Shown here: piece by piece, positions 52,941 to 61,692 of the stretch
Position numbering within the stretch: the first letter of the stretch is position 1
How the letters are laid out: every line of letters begins with the position of its first letter
From: Argonema galeatum A003/A1
GTDB taxonomy: Bacteria; Cyanobacteriota; Cyanobacteriia; Cyanobacteriales; Aerosakkonemataceae
Direction of reading: 5' to 3'
Assembly: GCF_023333595.1 (NCBI RefSeq)
Contig: NZ_JAIQZM010000008.1
Span: 36,270 to 100,269 of the forward strand
Length of the DNA stretch: 64,000 nt
Translations under genes and position numbers: made by a program
Notes under the pieces: generated by a model
Databases searched by the model: none
Told to the model about the DNA's origin: nothing
Seen by the model: only the letters and a program-made list of their open reading frames with translations

Positions 52941-53564
52941 ATGCACTTTGATTTGCCACAACTGATTAAATCGCTGGGATACTTTGGAGTATGGGCGATT
53001 ATATTTGCTGAATCGGGATTGCTGGTGGGGTTTTTCCTGCCAGGAGATAGCCTGCTTTTTACTGCTGGCTTTATAGCATCTCAGGGATTCTTGAATATTT
53101 GGGTTCTCATTTTTGGCGCTTTCGTCTGTGCGGTACTGGGTGATAATGTTGGCTACGCCACTGGCTATAGATTCGGTCGCCGCTTGTTCCAAAAAGAAGA
53201 TTCGTGGCTATTTCATAAAAAACATTTGGTTAAAACGCAAAACTTTTATGAAAAGTACGGTAAAAAGACAATCGTGCTGGCTAGATTTATGCCGATTGTC
53301 CGTACCTTTGCGCCGATTGTTGCTGGTATCGGTTCGATGCAATATCGAACTTTTATGTCCTACAATCTCATGGGCGGCGCACTTTGGACTTTTGGTATAA
53401 CGCTAGCTGGATATTATCTCGGACAAGTTATTCCCGATGTAGATAAGTATCTATTGCCGATAGTTGGAATAATTATTGTTGTTTCTTTGCTACCTTCGGT
53501 AATTCATATAATTCAAGAAAATAGGTCAGCAAAAAGTGAAAATAATTTAAAAGATGGCGATTAA
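52941..53564 (+). CDS. DedA family membrane protein 2
   Basis: 207 residues. Motifs: FAESGLLVGFFLPGDSLLFT, GDNVGYATGYRFGRRLF, EKYGKKTIVLARFMPIVRTF, APIVAGIGSMQYRTF, close to E. coli DedA/YqjA-type proteins involved in membrane lipid recycling and proton-motive-force homeostasis. It overlaps the start of the helicase-fusion gene by 11 nt, so the two are translationally linked, an unusual partner for DedA. Confidence 0.9.
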   Translation: MHFDLPQLIKSLGYFGVWAIIFAESGLLVGFFLPGDSLLFTAGFIASQGFLNIWVLIFGAFVCAVLGDNVGYATGYRFGRRLFQKEDSWLFHKKHLVKTQNFYEKYGKKTIVLARFMPIVRTFAPIVAGIGSMQYRTFMSYNLMGGALWTFGITLAGYYLGQVIPDVDKYLLPIVGIIIVVSLLPSVIHIIQENRSAKSENNLKDGD

Positions 53565-56319
53565 TCGCCCAGACGCAAGTCGCAAGTTCATTACCACAGA
53601 GCCTCTAGGGAAAAGCGGACACAGGGGTGAAGCAAAGGTTTGGGATGCCGTAAAAAGTGATTTTGCAAATCGGGAATGTATTGCTTACTGGCGTTATCCC
53701 ATCTTTTCTAAAGTTGGAAAAACTCGTAAAGAGCCTGATATTTTAATAGCCGATTTGGAAATCGGTCTTATTGTTATTGAAGTAAAGTCGGTCACTATAG
53801 ATAAAATAGTAGCGATCGCTGGTCATCGGTGGGAATTCCGCAATTTTTACATCAGAGATGGCAACCCCTACGAACAAGCAGAGAATCAGTTGTTTGCATT
53901 GTTGGGATATTGCGATCGCGAACCAATTCTCCGCCGAAAAGTAAATGGTAGAGCCATTGTTGCCTTACCGCTAATTACAGAAAAACAATGGCAGGAAAAA
54001 GGCTTTCACCAACTACCAAGTTGTCCCCCCATCATCTTCCAAGAACATCTACTCAATATAACCTCTCCCCCAACCCCTCTCCTTGCAGGAGAGGGGAGTA
54101 ATTCTTCCAATACTCCCCCCAACGCTAGCAGGGAAGGGGGGTCGGGGGGGTTAGGTTTGCCCCTACTCAAGCGGATTCAACAAATCACCCCCGTCATCAA
54201 AGGGGTAAAACTGAATGACGAACAATGGAAATTATTATTATCTGTAATAAGTGGAACGCCAGTTTTTCGCAAACCTCCAAACAATCTGCAATTAAAGTTA
54301 GCAGTCAGCGAAATTTTACCCCCAATTCCAGGAAGTCGCGCCAGCATTTTAGCTAAAGCGCGACAACACTTATCCGAATTTGATTTACAACAAGAACACA
54401 TTGGCAAACAAATTCCACCTGGTTCCCAGCGAATTCGCGGTATTGCTGGTTCTGGCAAAACCGTTCTGTTGTGCCAAAAAGCTGCACATATGCACTTAAA
54501 ATACCCAAATTGGGATATTGCTTTAGTGTTTTTCAGTCGCAGTTTGTACGACCCTATCACCAAACAATTAGATAAGTGGTTGCGTCGGTTTAGCAGTGGC
54601 GAGGTGGAATATAAGCCAAACAATGAAAAATTGCGCGTATTTCACGCTTGGGGTGCCAAAAATCAACCCGGACTCTACAGTATAATTTGCGAAGCAGCTG
54701 GCGTTCAGCGTTTAACTGCTTATGACACCGATAGCAAGCAACCCAACGAAGCGTTAGCGGAGGTGTGCAGTCTGCTACTCCGCACAGCAGTAATTCCCCA
54801 AATATTTGATGCCATTCTAATTGATGAAGGTCAAGACTTAATTGTTGATGACGAGTTTAAATTTGAGGACAAGCAACCTTTTTACTGGATGGCTTATCAA
54901 GCATTGCGATCGGTTGACCCCCAACATCCAGAACAGCGGCGCTTAATTTGGGCTTATGATGAGGCGCAAAGTTTAGAAAGCTTGAATATGCCTACAGCGG
55001 GGGAATTGTTCGGTGATGAATTAGCGCATTTGGTGACTGGGGAATATCCCGACGGCATCAAAAAAACCGAAGTTATGCACCGCTGCTACCGCACTCCCAG
55101 CCCAATTTTGACAGTGGCGCACGGTATTGGCATGGGATTGTTGCGATCGGGCCGAATGCTATCGGGAATTACTAGAACTGAGGATTGGAAAGCGATCGGC
55201 TACGAAGTGACGGGTCGCTTTACTCGCGGTCAACGAATTACTTTGAAGCGTCTGAGCGAGAACTCGCCTAATATTATACCACAACTTTGGGAAAAACCAG
55301 TAATAGAGTTTGAAATTTATCGCGATCGCCAATCAGAATTAACCGCTTTAGCACAAAACATTATATATAACCTCAAACACGATAATCTAAACCCAAGTCG
55401 CGATATCTTGGTAATAGTTTTAGGCTCCTTTTTCGAGGCAACTATCCTAGAAACTCATGTAGCTGAGTTTTTGATATCCCAAGGCATTAATATCTTTATT
55501 CCTAGTACAACCAACTGCAATATCTTGAAAGCAGATTCAGAAAACCGCGACCCCAACAAATTCTGGTGTGAAGGTGGCGTCACAGTGTCTCGCATCCACC
55601 GCGCCAAAGGCAATGAAGCGGACATAGTTTATTTAGTTGGTTTGGATAATATCGCCAAAGAAGAGAGTAATATTATCTTACGCAATCAGTTATTTATCGC
55701 TTTAACCAGGACACGCGGTTGGGTAAAATTGAGTGGAATTGACAACTATCCTATGTATGAAGAAATGCGACGGGTGATTAAGAGTGGCGACACTTTCACC
55801 TTTACTTTTAATCAGCGCCCAAAACGGGAGATTAGCCTCACGGATGCCGGGGAATTGCTCAATAAATATGCGGCTGGTACTAGAAATTTTCAAGGTGCAG
55901 ATTTGCGTTATATTCAATTGCCTGGTGCGGATTTGCGGGATGCCAATTTGATTAGTACGCAATTGACTGGTGCTAATTTGAGAAATGCCCAATTGGATGG
56001 CGTAAAATTGGTGATTGCCGATTTGAGTAATGCCGATTTGAGTAACGCCAGTTTGAGGAAAGCAAAGCTGATGGGGGCAATTTTGAGTGGTGCTGATTTG
56101 AGTGGTGCTGATTTGAGTCGCGCTGATTTGAGCGATGCAGATTTGAGGAATGCTAAGTTAGTTGGGGCGACGTTGGTGGGTGCTAATTTGAGTGCTGCCG
56201 ATTTGAGTGGTACGGATTTGACGGGTGCGGATATTGCGGGGGCTGAGTTGAGTGATGCGAATTTGGCCGGTATCCAGCTGGGTGGGGCAACCATGCCCGA
56301 CAGAAGCATTCACGGGTAG
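53554..56319 (+). CDS. NERD nuclease + SF1 helicase + pentapeptide-repeat fusion
   Basis: 921 residues. (1) NERD nuclease-like domain, about 20-135, with GEAKVW (E26), EPDILI (D62) and the restriction-type IEVKS (E76, K78). (2) UvrD/DUF2075-type helicase or ATPase: Walker A GIAGSGKT (296-303), Walker B IDEGQD (about 423-428), motif III-like LIWAYDEAQSL, motif V RIHRAKGNEADIVYLVG (about 679), motif VI FIALTRTRGW (about 720). (3) about 28 pentapeptide repeats A(D/N)LxX at about 779-915, as in DNA-mimic proteins. Residues about 170-204 are an in-frame low-complexity insert. The fusion is unusual. Degradation of foreign or damaged DNA is the likely theme; this is inference. Confidence 0.85.
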   Translation: MAINRPDASRKFITTEPLGKSGHRGEAKVWDAVKSDFANRECIAYWRYPIFSKVGKTRKEPDILIADLEIGLIVIEVKSVTIDKIVAIAGHRWEFRNFYIRDGNPYEQAENQLFALLGYCDREPILRRKVNGRAIVALPLITEKQWQEKGFHQLPSCPPIIFQEHLLNITSPPTPLLAGEGSNSSNTPPNASREGGSGGLGLPLLKRIQQITPVIKGVKLNDEQWKLLLSVISGTPVFRKPPNNLQLKLAVSEILPPIPGSRASILAKARQHLSEFDLQQEHIGKQIPPGSQRIRGIAGSGKTVLLCQKAAHMHLKYPNWDIALVFFSRSLYDPITKQLDKWLRRFSSGEVEYKPNNEKLRVFHAWGAKNQPGLYSIICEAAGVQRLTAYDTDSKQPNEALAEVCSLLLRTAVIPQIFDAILIDEGQDLIVDDEFKFEDKQPFYWMAYQALRSVDPQHPEQRRLIWAYDEAQSLESLNMPTAGELFGDELAHLVTGEYPDGIKKTEVMHRCYRTPSPILTVAHGIGMGLLRSGRMLSGITRTEDWKAIGYEVTGRFTRGQRITLKRLSENSPNIIPQLWEKPVIEFEIYRDRQSELTALAQNIIYNLKHDNLNPSRDILVIVLGSFFEATILETHVAEFLISQGINIFIPSTTNCNILKADSENRDPNKFWCEGGVTVSRIHRAKGNEADIVYLVGLDNIAKEESNIILRNQLFIALTRTRGWVKLSGIDNYPMYEEMRRVIKSGDTFTFTFNQRPKREISLTDAGELLNKYAAGTRNFQGADLRYIQLPGADLRDANLISTQLTGANLRNAQLDGVKLVIADLSNADLSNASLRKAKLMGAILSGADLSGADLSRADLSDADLRNAKLVGATLVGANLSAADLSGTDLTGADIAGAELSDANLAGIQLGGATMPDRSIHG
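54061..54170. repeat. C/G-rich palindromic repeat inserted in frame in the helicase fusion
   Basis: CCCCCAACCCCTCTCCTTGC ... GGAGAGGGG forms one stem and CCCCCCAACGCTAGC ... GGGGGGTCGGGGGGG a second partial one. This is intergenic-type cyanobacterial repeat DNA translated here as SPPTPLLAGEGSNSSNTP then NASREGGSGG. It falls between the nuclease domain and the helicase core. Confidence 0.75.
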
Positions 56320-56372
56320 GGGACTGAAACATCAACTCAGGAAGCATTTATTAAGATCTTGTATTTATATGA

Positions 56373-56400
56373 TTTACAGTAGCACAATAATATGTATAAT
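56373..56400 (+). promoter_or_regulatory. Promoter of the phosphatase-nucleotidyltransferase-2H operon
   Basis: -35 TTTACA (56373-56378), 16-nt spacer, -10 TATAAT (56395-56400), 33 nt before the ATG at 56433. The position and good -10 indicate a unit transcribed separately from the helicase fusion. Confidence 0.55.
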
Positions 56401-56432
56401 TAACAAGATGCAAATTGAGGTGAAAATAGTAG

Positions 56433-57161
56433 ATGCCCATACAGGAAATCCAGAAATGTAATGGGCCTGTAAGTTTTAGAACAGGCAAAATTTTAGGCTG
56501 GGAAGAAATTAGTGAAAGACTTCAAGATTCTGTTTGGCTTTCTAGGAATGTAGAATTACACCTGATCCGACACGCAGAAAGTGAAGTAAACGCAGATAAA
56601 CGAATAACAGGATCTCAAGATGTACAAATTACCACAAAAGGACAAATTCAGGCCATTAATTTAGGTAATAAGCTTGACGAGTATTATGATATGGCTTTTT
56701 GCTCAAGCCTACAACGTTCCCAAAAGACTCTCGATCTAGCCCTTGAAAACGGAAGAAACGGTAGAATTACCGTAGAAAAAATTTTTAAGGATAAAAGGCT
56801 TGATGAGCGGAGTCTTGGTGTATTAGAAGGTCAGAAAGTCCAGTGGATTCCAGCTTATGCAGTTGGAGATATGAATTATGCCCCTGAAAATGGAGAGAGT
56901 TATGATGAAGTTGCCAGACGCATTCTTTCTTTTCTTCTAGAACTTGCTGATTGTGTTAGAGACAACGATATCGGTAAACTTCTGATATGTGGACACATGG
57001 GGCCAATGAGAATCATGGTAGGTATTCTTGAGGAGCAAGAAGATCCAGTAACTGTACTCAGATTTGGTTTCCCGAATGCTGATATATTAAAATTCACATG
57101 GAATCGCTTAAAAATTCCGGGATTTCTTAAAAATATTGCATCTGAAAGAGAGTTACCATGA
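56433..57161 (+). CDS. Histidine phosphatase family protein
   Basis: 242 residues with an extra 40-residue N-terminus before the catalytic start. Motifs: LHLIRHAESEVNADKRITG (phospho-accepting His47 in RHAE), AFCSSLQRSQKTLDLAL (second Arg), DERSLGVLEGQ, and LLICGHMGPM (second His, about 188). These four are the standard active-site set of the phosphoglycerate mutase-like superfamily, so it should be active. The stop overlaps the next gene's start (ATGA), indicating coupling. Substrate unknown; a nucleotide or sugar phosphate connected with the following nucleotidyltransferase is the inference. Confidence 0.85.
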   Translation: MPIQEIQKCNGPVSFRTGKILGWEEISERLQDSVWLSRNVELHLIRHAESEVNADKRITGSQDVQITTKGQIQAINLGNKLDEYYDMAFCSSLQRSQKTLDLALENGRNGRITVEKIFKDKRLDERSLGVLEGQKVQWIPAYAVGDMNYAPENGESYDEVARRILSFLLELADCVRDNDIGKLLICGHMGPMRIMVGILEEQEDPVTVLRFGFPNADILKFTWNRLKIPGFLKNIASERELP

Positions 57162-58243
57162 ATCAAATCACTCAAGACTATCCCTCTGAATATCCCTATG
57201 CTCGTGAATGGTGTGGTAATTCGATTGATATTAAACAATATGTGACGCTTAAAGAAAATTGGGATAAATCAAAGGAATTGATAAACAGCATTAGGAAATG
57301 TCTAAATAACGCGGAAATTCATCCTGTCGTTAAGACAGTTGCGGCTGCTGGTTCACTAGGAAGAATGGAAGCTTCTCAAGACGTTTCCGATGCCGATCTG
57401 ATTATAGTATTGTCAGACAATACTGAACTTGACTCACCTGAAGCTGAAAATGCCTATAATTCGGTCTGGAAAGCGCTCGAATCCCTTACAACCCTTACAA
57501 TAAGACGACCAAAAGATACTGGCGTTTTCGCAGATCCCACAAACCAAAAACAACTTCTTGGAGATGTGGGGAAAGCCGATGAAAGTATGAAGGTTTTTGG
57601 TAAGCGCCTTCTCTTGCTTTTGGAAACACAGCCAGTATATGGGGATGAATCTTATGCAAAACTGCTCAATGTAATAGTTGATCGATATGCAGATAAATAT
57701 GTCCAAAGAGAACCTCAAAAAGAATGGACATTTTTACTTAATGACCTGATTCGATATTTTCGTGCGATTTGCGTAAACTACCAGTGGGACTTTGACAATG
57801 AAGCCGGAAAGTGGCCGCTTCGCAATGTCAAGCTCCGCCACAGTCGCATTGTAATGTATAGTGGTCTTTTGATGCTACTCGGAGAAGCCAGTAAAGAACG
57901 TAGAAATAAAGTTGATTGGCTCAAGGAACGGCTGAAAATGACTCCACTGGAACGATTGGAGTGGGTTTATGAGCAAAATAAAGACTGGAATTTTCATCGC
58001 ATTGCAGAGCCATACAACGTTTTTCTATACCAAATCAGCATTCCACAAGTTCGTACAAAACTCAATGTCGATCCAGCATATGACAACAGAGAGGATGAAG
58101 ATTCTTACAAGAAACGTTACGATATTCCCGAATTCTCTGCACTTAAAGCAAACTCTAACGGTTTGATTGCCGAGCTTTGGCGATTCCTTCTCGCTCGACG
58201 TGGATCTTGGACTGAAGAATTTTTTGAGTATCTCATTTTCTAG
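57158..58243 (+). CDS. Pol-beta-superfamily nucleotidyltransferase
   Basis: 361 residues. The catalytic motif AAAGSLGRMEASQDVSDADL (62-81) fits hG[GS]x9-13Dh[DE]h, with metal ligands D78 and D80. A possible third carboxylate lies in GVFADPT (about 126). The rest is helical (LNDLIRYFRAICVNYQW, SRIVMYSGLLMLLGEAS), as in GlnD/DUF294-like and CD-NTase-like proteins. It could transfer a nucleotide to protein, RNA or a small molecule, or make a cyclic nucleotide; sequence alone does not decide. Start overlaps the phosphatase stop; the stop is 1 nt before the 2H gene. Confidence 0.8.
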   Translation: MNQITQDYPSEYPYAREWCGNSIDIKQYVTLKENWDKSKELINSIRKCLNNAEIHPVVKTVAAAGSLGRMEASQDVSDADLIIVLSDNTELDSPEAENAYNSVWKALESLTTLTIRRPKDTGVFADPTNQKQLLGDVGKADESMKVFGKRLLLLLETQPVYGDESYAKLLNVIVDRYADKYVQREPQKEWTFLLNDLIRYFRAICVNYQWDFDNEAGKWPLRNVKLRHSRIVMYSGLLMLLGEASKERRNKVDWLKERLKMTPLERLEWVYEQNKDWNFHRIAEPYNVFLYQISIPQVRTKLNVDPAYDNREDEDSYKKRYDIPEFSALKANSNGLIAELWRFLLARRGSWTEEFFEYLIF

Positions 58244-58244
58244 T

Positions 58245-58967
58245 ATGTTTGAATTAAATCGCTATGCTGTATTCGCGCTTCTTGACTCTAGAAGTGTCTC
58301 ACCTGTTCAGAACGATCAGCGTCGCCTCACCAGTATCACAGGCAATCACATGGCTTTTGGCTTTCCTGTTCACATCACACTGAGAGGAAGGTTTAGAGCA
58401 GAAGAATACGTCGTTGCGAAGGCTTTTGTAAAGGCTTTTAAGGAAATCAATCGAACGGCTCTAAACGTGCAAACGGATATATGCCTCAGTGAACCAATCT
58501 ATATTAAGCCTGACTTAGTATGGCTTGAGGTACTACCTCAGTATCGGGGATACGAAACTCTACTATACCTCCACAGGTTTTTCGAGCAGATAGTAAGCGA
58601 AGCTGTAGTAGAAGATGAAATTCCAGAAACATATAAATACTCTGGTTTTCGTCCTCATGTAACGCTCGGCTGGGGTGTGACACCTCAAGCCTGGGAAGAA
58701 TTCTTTTCTATTGCCCCAGCTACTTTGAAGCAAAGCAGGATAGGCTCTATTGCTCTAGTTCGTTACCCTCATAGCTGGCCTGAAGAGGAGGCTGTTAATG
58801 TAATATTAGAAATTCCTTTATCTGATAGAAGTAAATCTTATCCATCTGATCTGAGTGGAAAAAGATTGCTCAAGCATTTGCCTGTACACAGGCGTTTACG
58901 GTGTTCTAGCCCATCGTGGCGTGGCAAGCCGGTTGTATGGCAAGGTAGATCGAACCAGGGAATATAG
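58245..58967 (+). CDS. 2H phosphoesterase (2'-5' RNA ligase/LigT-like)
   Basis: 240 residues from ATG 58245, 1 nt after the nucleotidyltransferase stop. Two HxT motifs define the 2H fold: PVHITLRG (H43, T45) and RPHVTLGWG (H138, T140). Family members cleave or form 2'-5' and cyclic phosphodiester bonds in RNA ends, ADP-ribose cyclic phosphate or cyclic nucleotides. The last 40 residues (SGKRLLKHLPVHRRLR) are basic and extra. In this operon it would act on the same kind of product as the two upstream enzymes. The frame runs further upstream, but inside the previous gene. Confidence 0.8.
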   Translation: MFELNRYAVFALLDSRSVSPVQNDQRRLTSITGNHMAFGFPVHITLRGRFRAEEYVVAKAFVKAFKEINRTALNVQTDICLSEPIYIKPDLVWLEVLPQYRGYETLLYLHRFFEQIVSEAVVEDEIPETYKYSGFRPHVTLGWGVTPQAWEEFFSIAPATLKQSRIGSIALVRYPHSWPEEEAVNVILEIPLSDRSKSYPSDLSGKRLLKHLPVHRRLRCSSPSWRGKPVVWQGRSNQGI

Positions 58968-59064
58968 TTGCGATCGCGCCTTAACTAAATTTCTAACCTG
59001 TTCGGGATGAAGTATCAGCATCAAATGAGAGCATAGGAAAGATCAGTGTCCGATTATACTTCAT

Positions 59065-59598
59065 ATGACTTCCTTAAACATCAATCTTTACCTCTGCCTC
59101 GAAAACCTGCTCTTTTTTGCGATCGCTACCTCTTTTACTGCGATCGCACATTGGGCGTGGAGAGACTTAAAACCTTTCACCCTTCCCGAACCACTGCCAA
59201 GCTGGTTTAAAATCTGGTTTGGTACAGTGCAGATAGTGGGAGGGTTAATTCCGCTACTGGCAATGTTCTTGTGGGGCGTGTGGTGGGGCTACACCAGTGT
59301 CTTAACTGTGTTTATTCCCTATTTTGTCATGTTGGGATTGCAAATCCTATCTGAGATTTTGACATTAAGGCAGTTTCAATCTGTCGTCTGGGTGATGGTT
59401 CCTTATTTATATTTGCCTTATCGCATCTGGCAGTTGTATGAGGGACTGACAATTTTAAGCCCTGAAAGCGATCTGATTTGGATACGGTATTTGTTAACTG
59501 TAGAAATTGTGCTGTGGACTGGAAACTACGCTTTAGATCTGGCTCAGTTGCCAAGGCTTTTTCGCTGGAAATTACAAGAAAAAAAGGACATTTCTTGA
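59065..59598 (+). CDS. Membrane protein, unknown
   Basis: 177 residues with four or five hydrophobic helices (about 10-28, 48-70, 72-98, 105-125, 140-158), Trp- and Tyr-rich (TAIAHWAWRDLKP, FLWGVWWGYTSVL, VMVPYLYLPYRIWQLYEG). No family recognised, no motif suggesting catalysis. It stands alone 97 nt after the 2H gene, preceded by TCATATG without clear Shine-Dalgarno. Probably a small integral protein conserved in cyanobacteria. Confidence 0.7.
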   Translation: MTSLNINLYLCLENLLFFAIATSFTAIAHWAWRDLKPFTLPEPLPSWFKIWFGTVQIVGGLIPLLAMFLWGVWWGYTSVLTVFIPYFVMLGLQILSEILTLRQFQSVVWVMVPYLYLPYRIWQLYEGLTILSPESDLIWIRYLLTVEIVLWTGNYALDLAQLPRLFRWKLQEKKDIS

Positions 59599-60076
59599 TA
59601 GCTAGCCAAAGTGCGCTCGCTAAACTTATCCTTTAAAAATTGGGAACTCTGCCAAGTTCGGAGTTCCCAATCTATCTAGCTATTTGAAGCAGTTTAGAGG
59701 ATTTGATATCATGTCCGGTTACATCGGCCTTGTCTGTGGGAATCATTGGTTAAATTTTTACCGCAGACTTCGGCGTGAGCGCGGAAGTTGAGCGTTCGAC
59801 TGAGCGCTCACGCCGAAGTCTTTGTCGAAACTCAGTCGAACGATGAAGACAGATAAACGCAGATGAACGCAGATGCTGAAAAGAGATTTTTTAGCGTCCC
59901 GATGCTACCGGACATGATCTGACAGAAGAAATAGACAACAGATATATTACAGTACTAAGTAGTGAATAAACTATTGACCATTTGTCAATTTTCTGGCTTG
60001 GATATTCTCTTTGATCTCCTGCTCCGAAATCTCCCCAGCAGTCTAATCGATATGGGAAATAATAGCTCGATCGCTA
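59599..60076. other. Intergenic region carrying palindromic element family D
   Basis: Most of it is the element at 59705-59923. The rest is AT-rich with no open frame of interest; it separates convergent genes. Confidence 0.6.
59705..59923. mobile_element. MITE-like palindromic element, family D, full copy
   Basis: About 219 bp with terminal inverted repeats TGATATCATGTCCGGTTACA (left) and ACCGGACATGATCTGA (right). Inside is a large hairpin GACTTCGGCGTGAGCGC ... GCGCTCACGCCGAAGTC (about 59768-59820), which may be a second unit nested in the first, and the ATCTGCGTT/ATCTGCGTT direct repeats (reverse orientation). Related pieces lie at 10009-10129, 17775-17818 and about 49613. Confidence 0.75.
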
Positions 60077-61264
60077 CTAAACCTTAGCCGCCTCAGCAAA
60101 CCGAATTTTCAGATAATCATCTTCCATTTTGGCACTAGCAGGTTGTAAAGCTGCCAAAGCTTGAGGTAAAACCAAATTCCGGCGGTGATTGCCAATTCGG
60201 ATATTCAATTCATCCCCAGTTTTACTCAATTGGATTTGGTCTTTAGCAATACCGGGCAAATACAGTTCCAAAGTGTACTGATTTTTGTCTTGCACCACCC
60301 TAAGCGTAGTTTCTTTGTAATAAACTTGCGATGGGTCTTCGTTTGCATACAGCACTTCTTTCAACCGCTCCAAAGCCGCCAAACCGCACATTTCTTCCGA
60401 AAATAGGGGAACTTCCTTCACGGGAAGAGGCATAAAATTATCGTGAATTTCCTGGCGATATTGCTGTTGGTTTTCCTTCCAACGCTTGAAGAATGGATCG
60501 GTAACTTCTTCTGGAATAATCCGATTCGCTACTATCAAATCTGTGGCAACATTGTACAAACTCAAATAGGCATGGGCGCGTAAAGACTCTTTAATCACCA
60601 TTTTTTCGGGATTAGTTACCAAACGCACCGAAGTCAGGGCGTTATTAGTTAAGATCTTTTCCAGCGCTTCGATCTGCTCGTAAAATTCGTAGGGGGCGTC
60701 CATTACCTCCTTATCAGGCAGGGAAAAACCTGCGATCGGCCTAAAGAATGGTTCCACAAGCGGTCTGAGCGCCACTGATATGCCTTGCAGCGGCTTGTAG
60801 AACCGCCGCATATACCACCCGCTGACTTCCGGTAAACTCAATAGCCGCAGCGCCGTACCAGTAGGAGCTGAGTCAATAATCAGCACATCATACTCGCCCT
60901 CATCGTAGTGGCGTTTCATGCGTACCAAGCCAAAAATCTCATCCATGCCCGGTAAAATCGCCAATTCTTCAGCCTGGACGCCTTCTAGCCCCCGCGCCTG
61001 CAATACCTGAGTGATGTAGCGCTTGACTGCGCCCCAGTTCTGTTCCAGTTCCACCAGTGCATCTAGTTCTGCGCCCCATAAGTTTGGGCGAATCAGTCGC
61101 GGGTCGTGTCCCAGTTCCAAGTCAAAACTATCTGCCAAAGAATGAGCGGGGTCGGTACTGAGAACGAGGGTTCTATAACCGAGTTCAGCACAGCGAAGTC
61201 CAGTCGCAGCGGCGACTGAGGTCTTTCCCACTCCCCCTTTGCCGGTCATGAGGATTAAACGCAT
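60077..61264 (-). CDS. ArsA/Get3-like anion-transporting ATPase with HSP20-like tail
   Basis: 395 residues. Deviant Walker [16 protein letters not shown] (about 8-22), switch [30 protein letters not shown] (switch II), and the NRIIPEEV (A-loop) region, then a C-terminal alpha-crystallin-like domain (about 320-390: [38 protein letters not shown]) as in the ArsA_HSP20 family. No ars genes are nearby and the TRC40 insertion is absent, so a role in membrane-protein targeting or another chaperone-like job is as likely as arsenite export. About 40 nt downstream of the DUF2358 gene on the same strand. Confidence 0.9.
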   Translation of the reverse strand: MRLILMTGKGGVGKTSVAAATGLRCAELGYRTLVLSTDPAHSLADSFDLELGHDPRLIRPNLWGAELDALVELEQNWGAVKRYITQVLQARGLEGVQAEELAILPGMDEIFGLVRMKRHYDEGEYDVLIIDSAPTGTALRLLSLPEVSGWYMRRFYKPLQGISVALRPLVEPFFRPIAGFSLPDKEVMDAPYEFYEQIEALEKILTNNALTSVRLVTNPEKMVIKESLRAHAYLSLYNVATDLIVANRIIPEEVTDPFFKRWKENQQQYRQEIHDNFMPLPVKEVPLFSEEMCGLAALERLKEVLYANEDPSQVYYKETTLRVVQDKNQYTLELYLPGIAKDQIQLSKTGDELNIRIGNHRRNLVLPQALAALQPASAKMEDDYLKIRFAEAAKV

Positions 61265-61302
61265 ATTATGTCCTACCTGAGAATTGTTTACATTTATTTA
61301 CT

Positions 61303-61692
61303 TTATCGAGTCTTTAAAGGAAACAGGTGCTGCTTGAGAACATCAAGGCGCGAACAGTTCCAGTAGTCGATGTGGGAAACGATCGATCCTTCACTATTGA
61401 GTCGCATCTCAGTCCAGCCAGAGATGGCGATGCGCGGTTTCCACGGCAGCGGTGTATTCCAACTTAACGTCCAGCGAGTTTCGATCGCATCATCCCGGCG
61501 GCGAATATCGTGTAAATCCAGTTTGGGGTCAATAAACCAGGTGCGGATTGAGCCAATCATCTGTTTATACCGCTCAATCCCCCGAAATTTGTTGAGTGGG
61601 TCTTGAAAGTAGACATTTTCGGCATAGATGCTGTAAGTTTGATCCAATGGAAATCTTTGGTAGTCTTCTTTGAGTATTTGAATAATGTCCAT
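61303..61692 (-). CDS. DUF2358 domain protein (NTF2/SnoaL-like)
   Basis: 129 residues: MDIIQILKEDYQRFPLDQTY, SIYAENVYFQDPLNKFRGIE, ETRWTLSWNTPLPWKPRIAI then SGWTEMRLN. This is the DUF2358 pattern of cyanobacteria and plant chloroplasts, an NTF2-like cone fold with unknown ligand. It is directly downstream of the FkbM gene (adjacent stop/start) and upstream of the ArsA-like gene, so the three minus-strand genes may be one transcript. No catalytic residues can be named. Confidence 0.85.
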   Translation of the reverse strand: MDIIQILKEDYQRFPLDQTYSIYAENVYFQDPLNKFRGIERYKQMIGSIRTWFIDPKLDLHDIRRRDDAIETRWTLSWNTPLPWKPRIAISGWTEMRLNSEGSIVSHIDYWNCSRLDVLKQHLFPLKTR

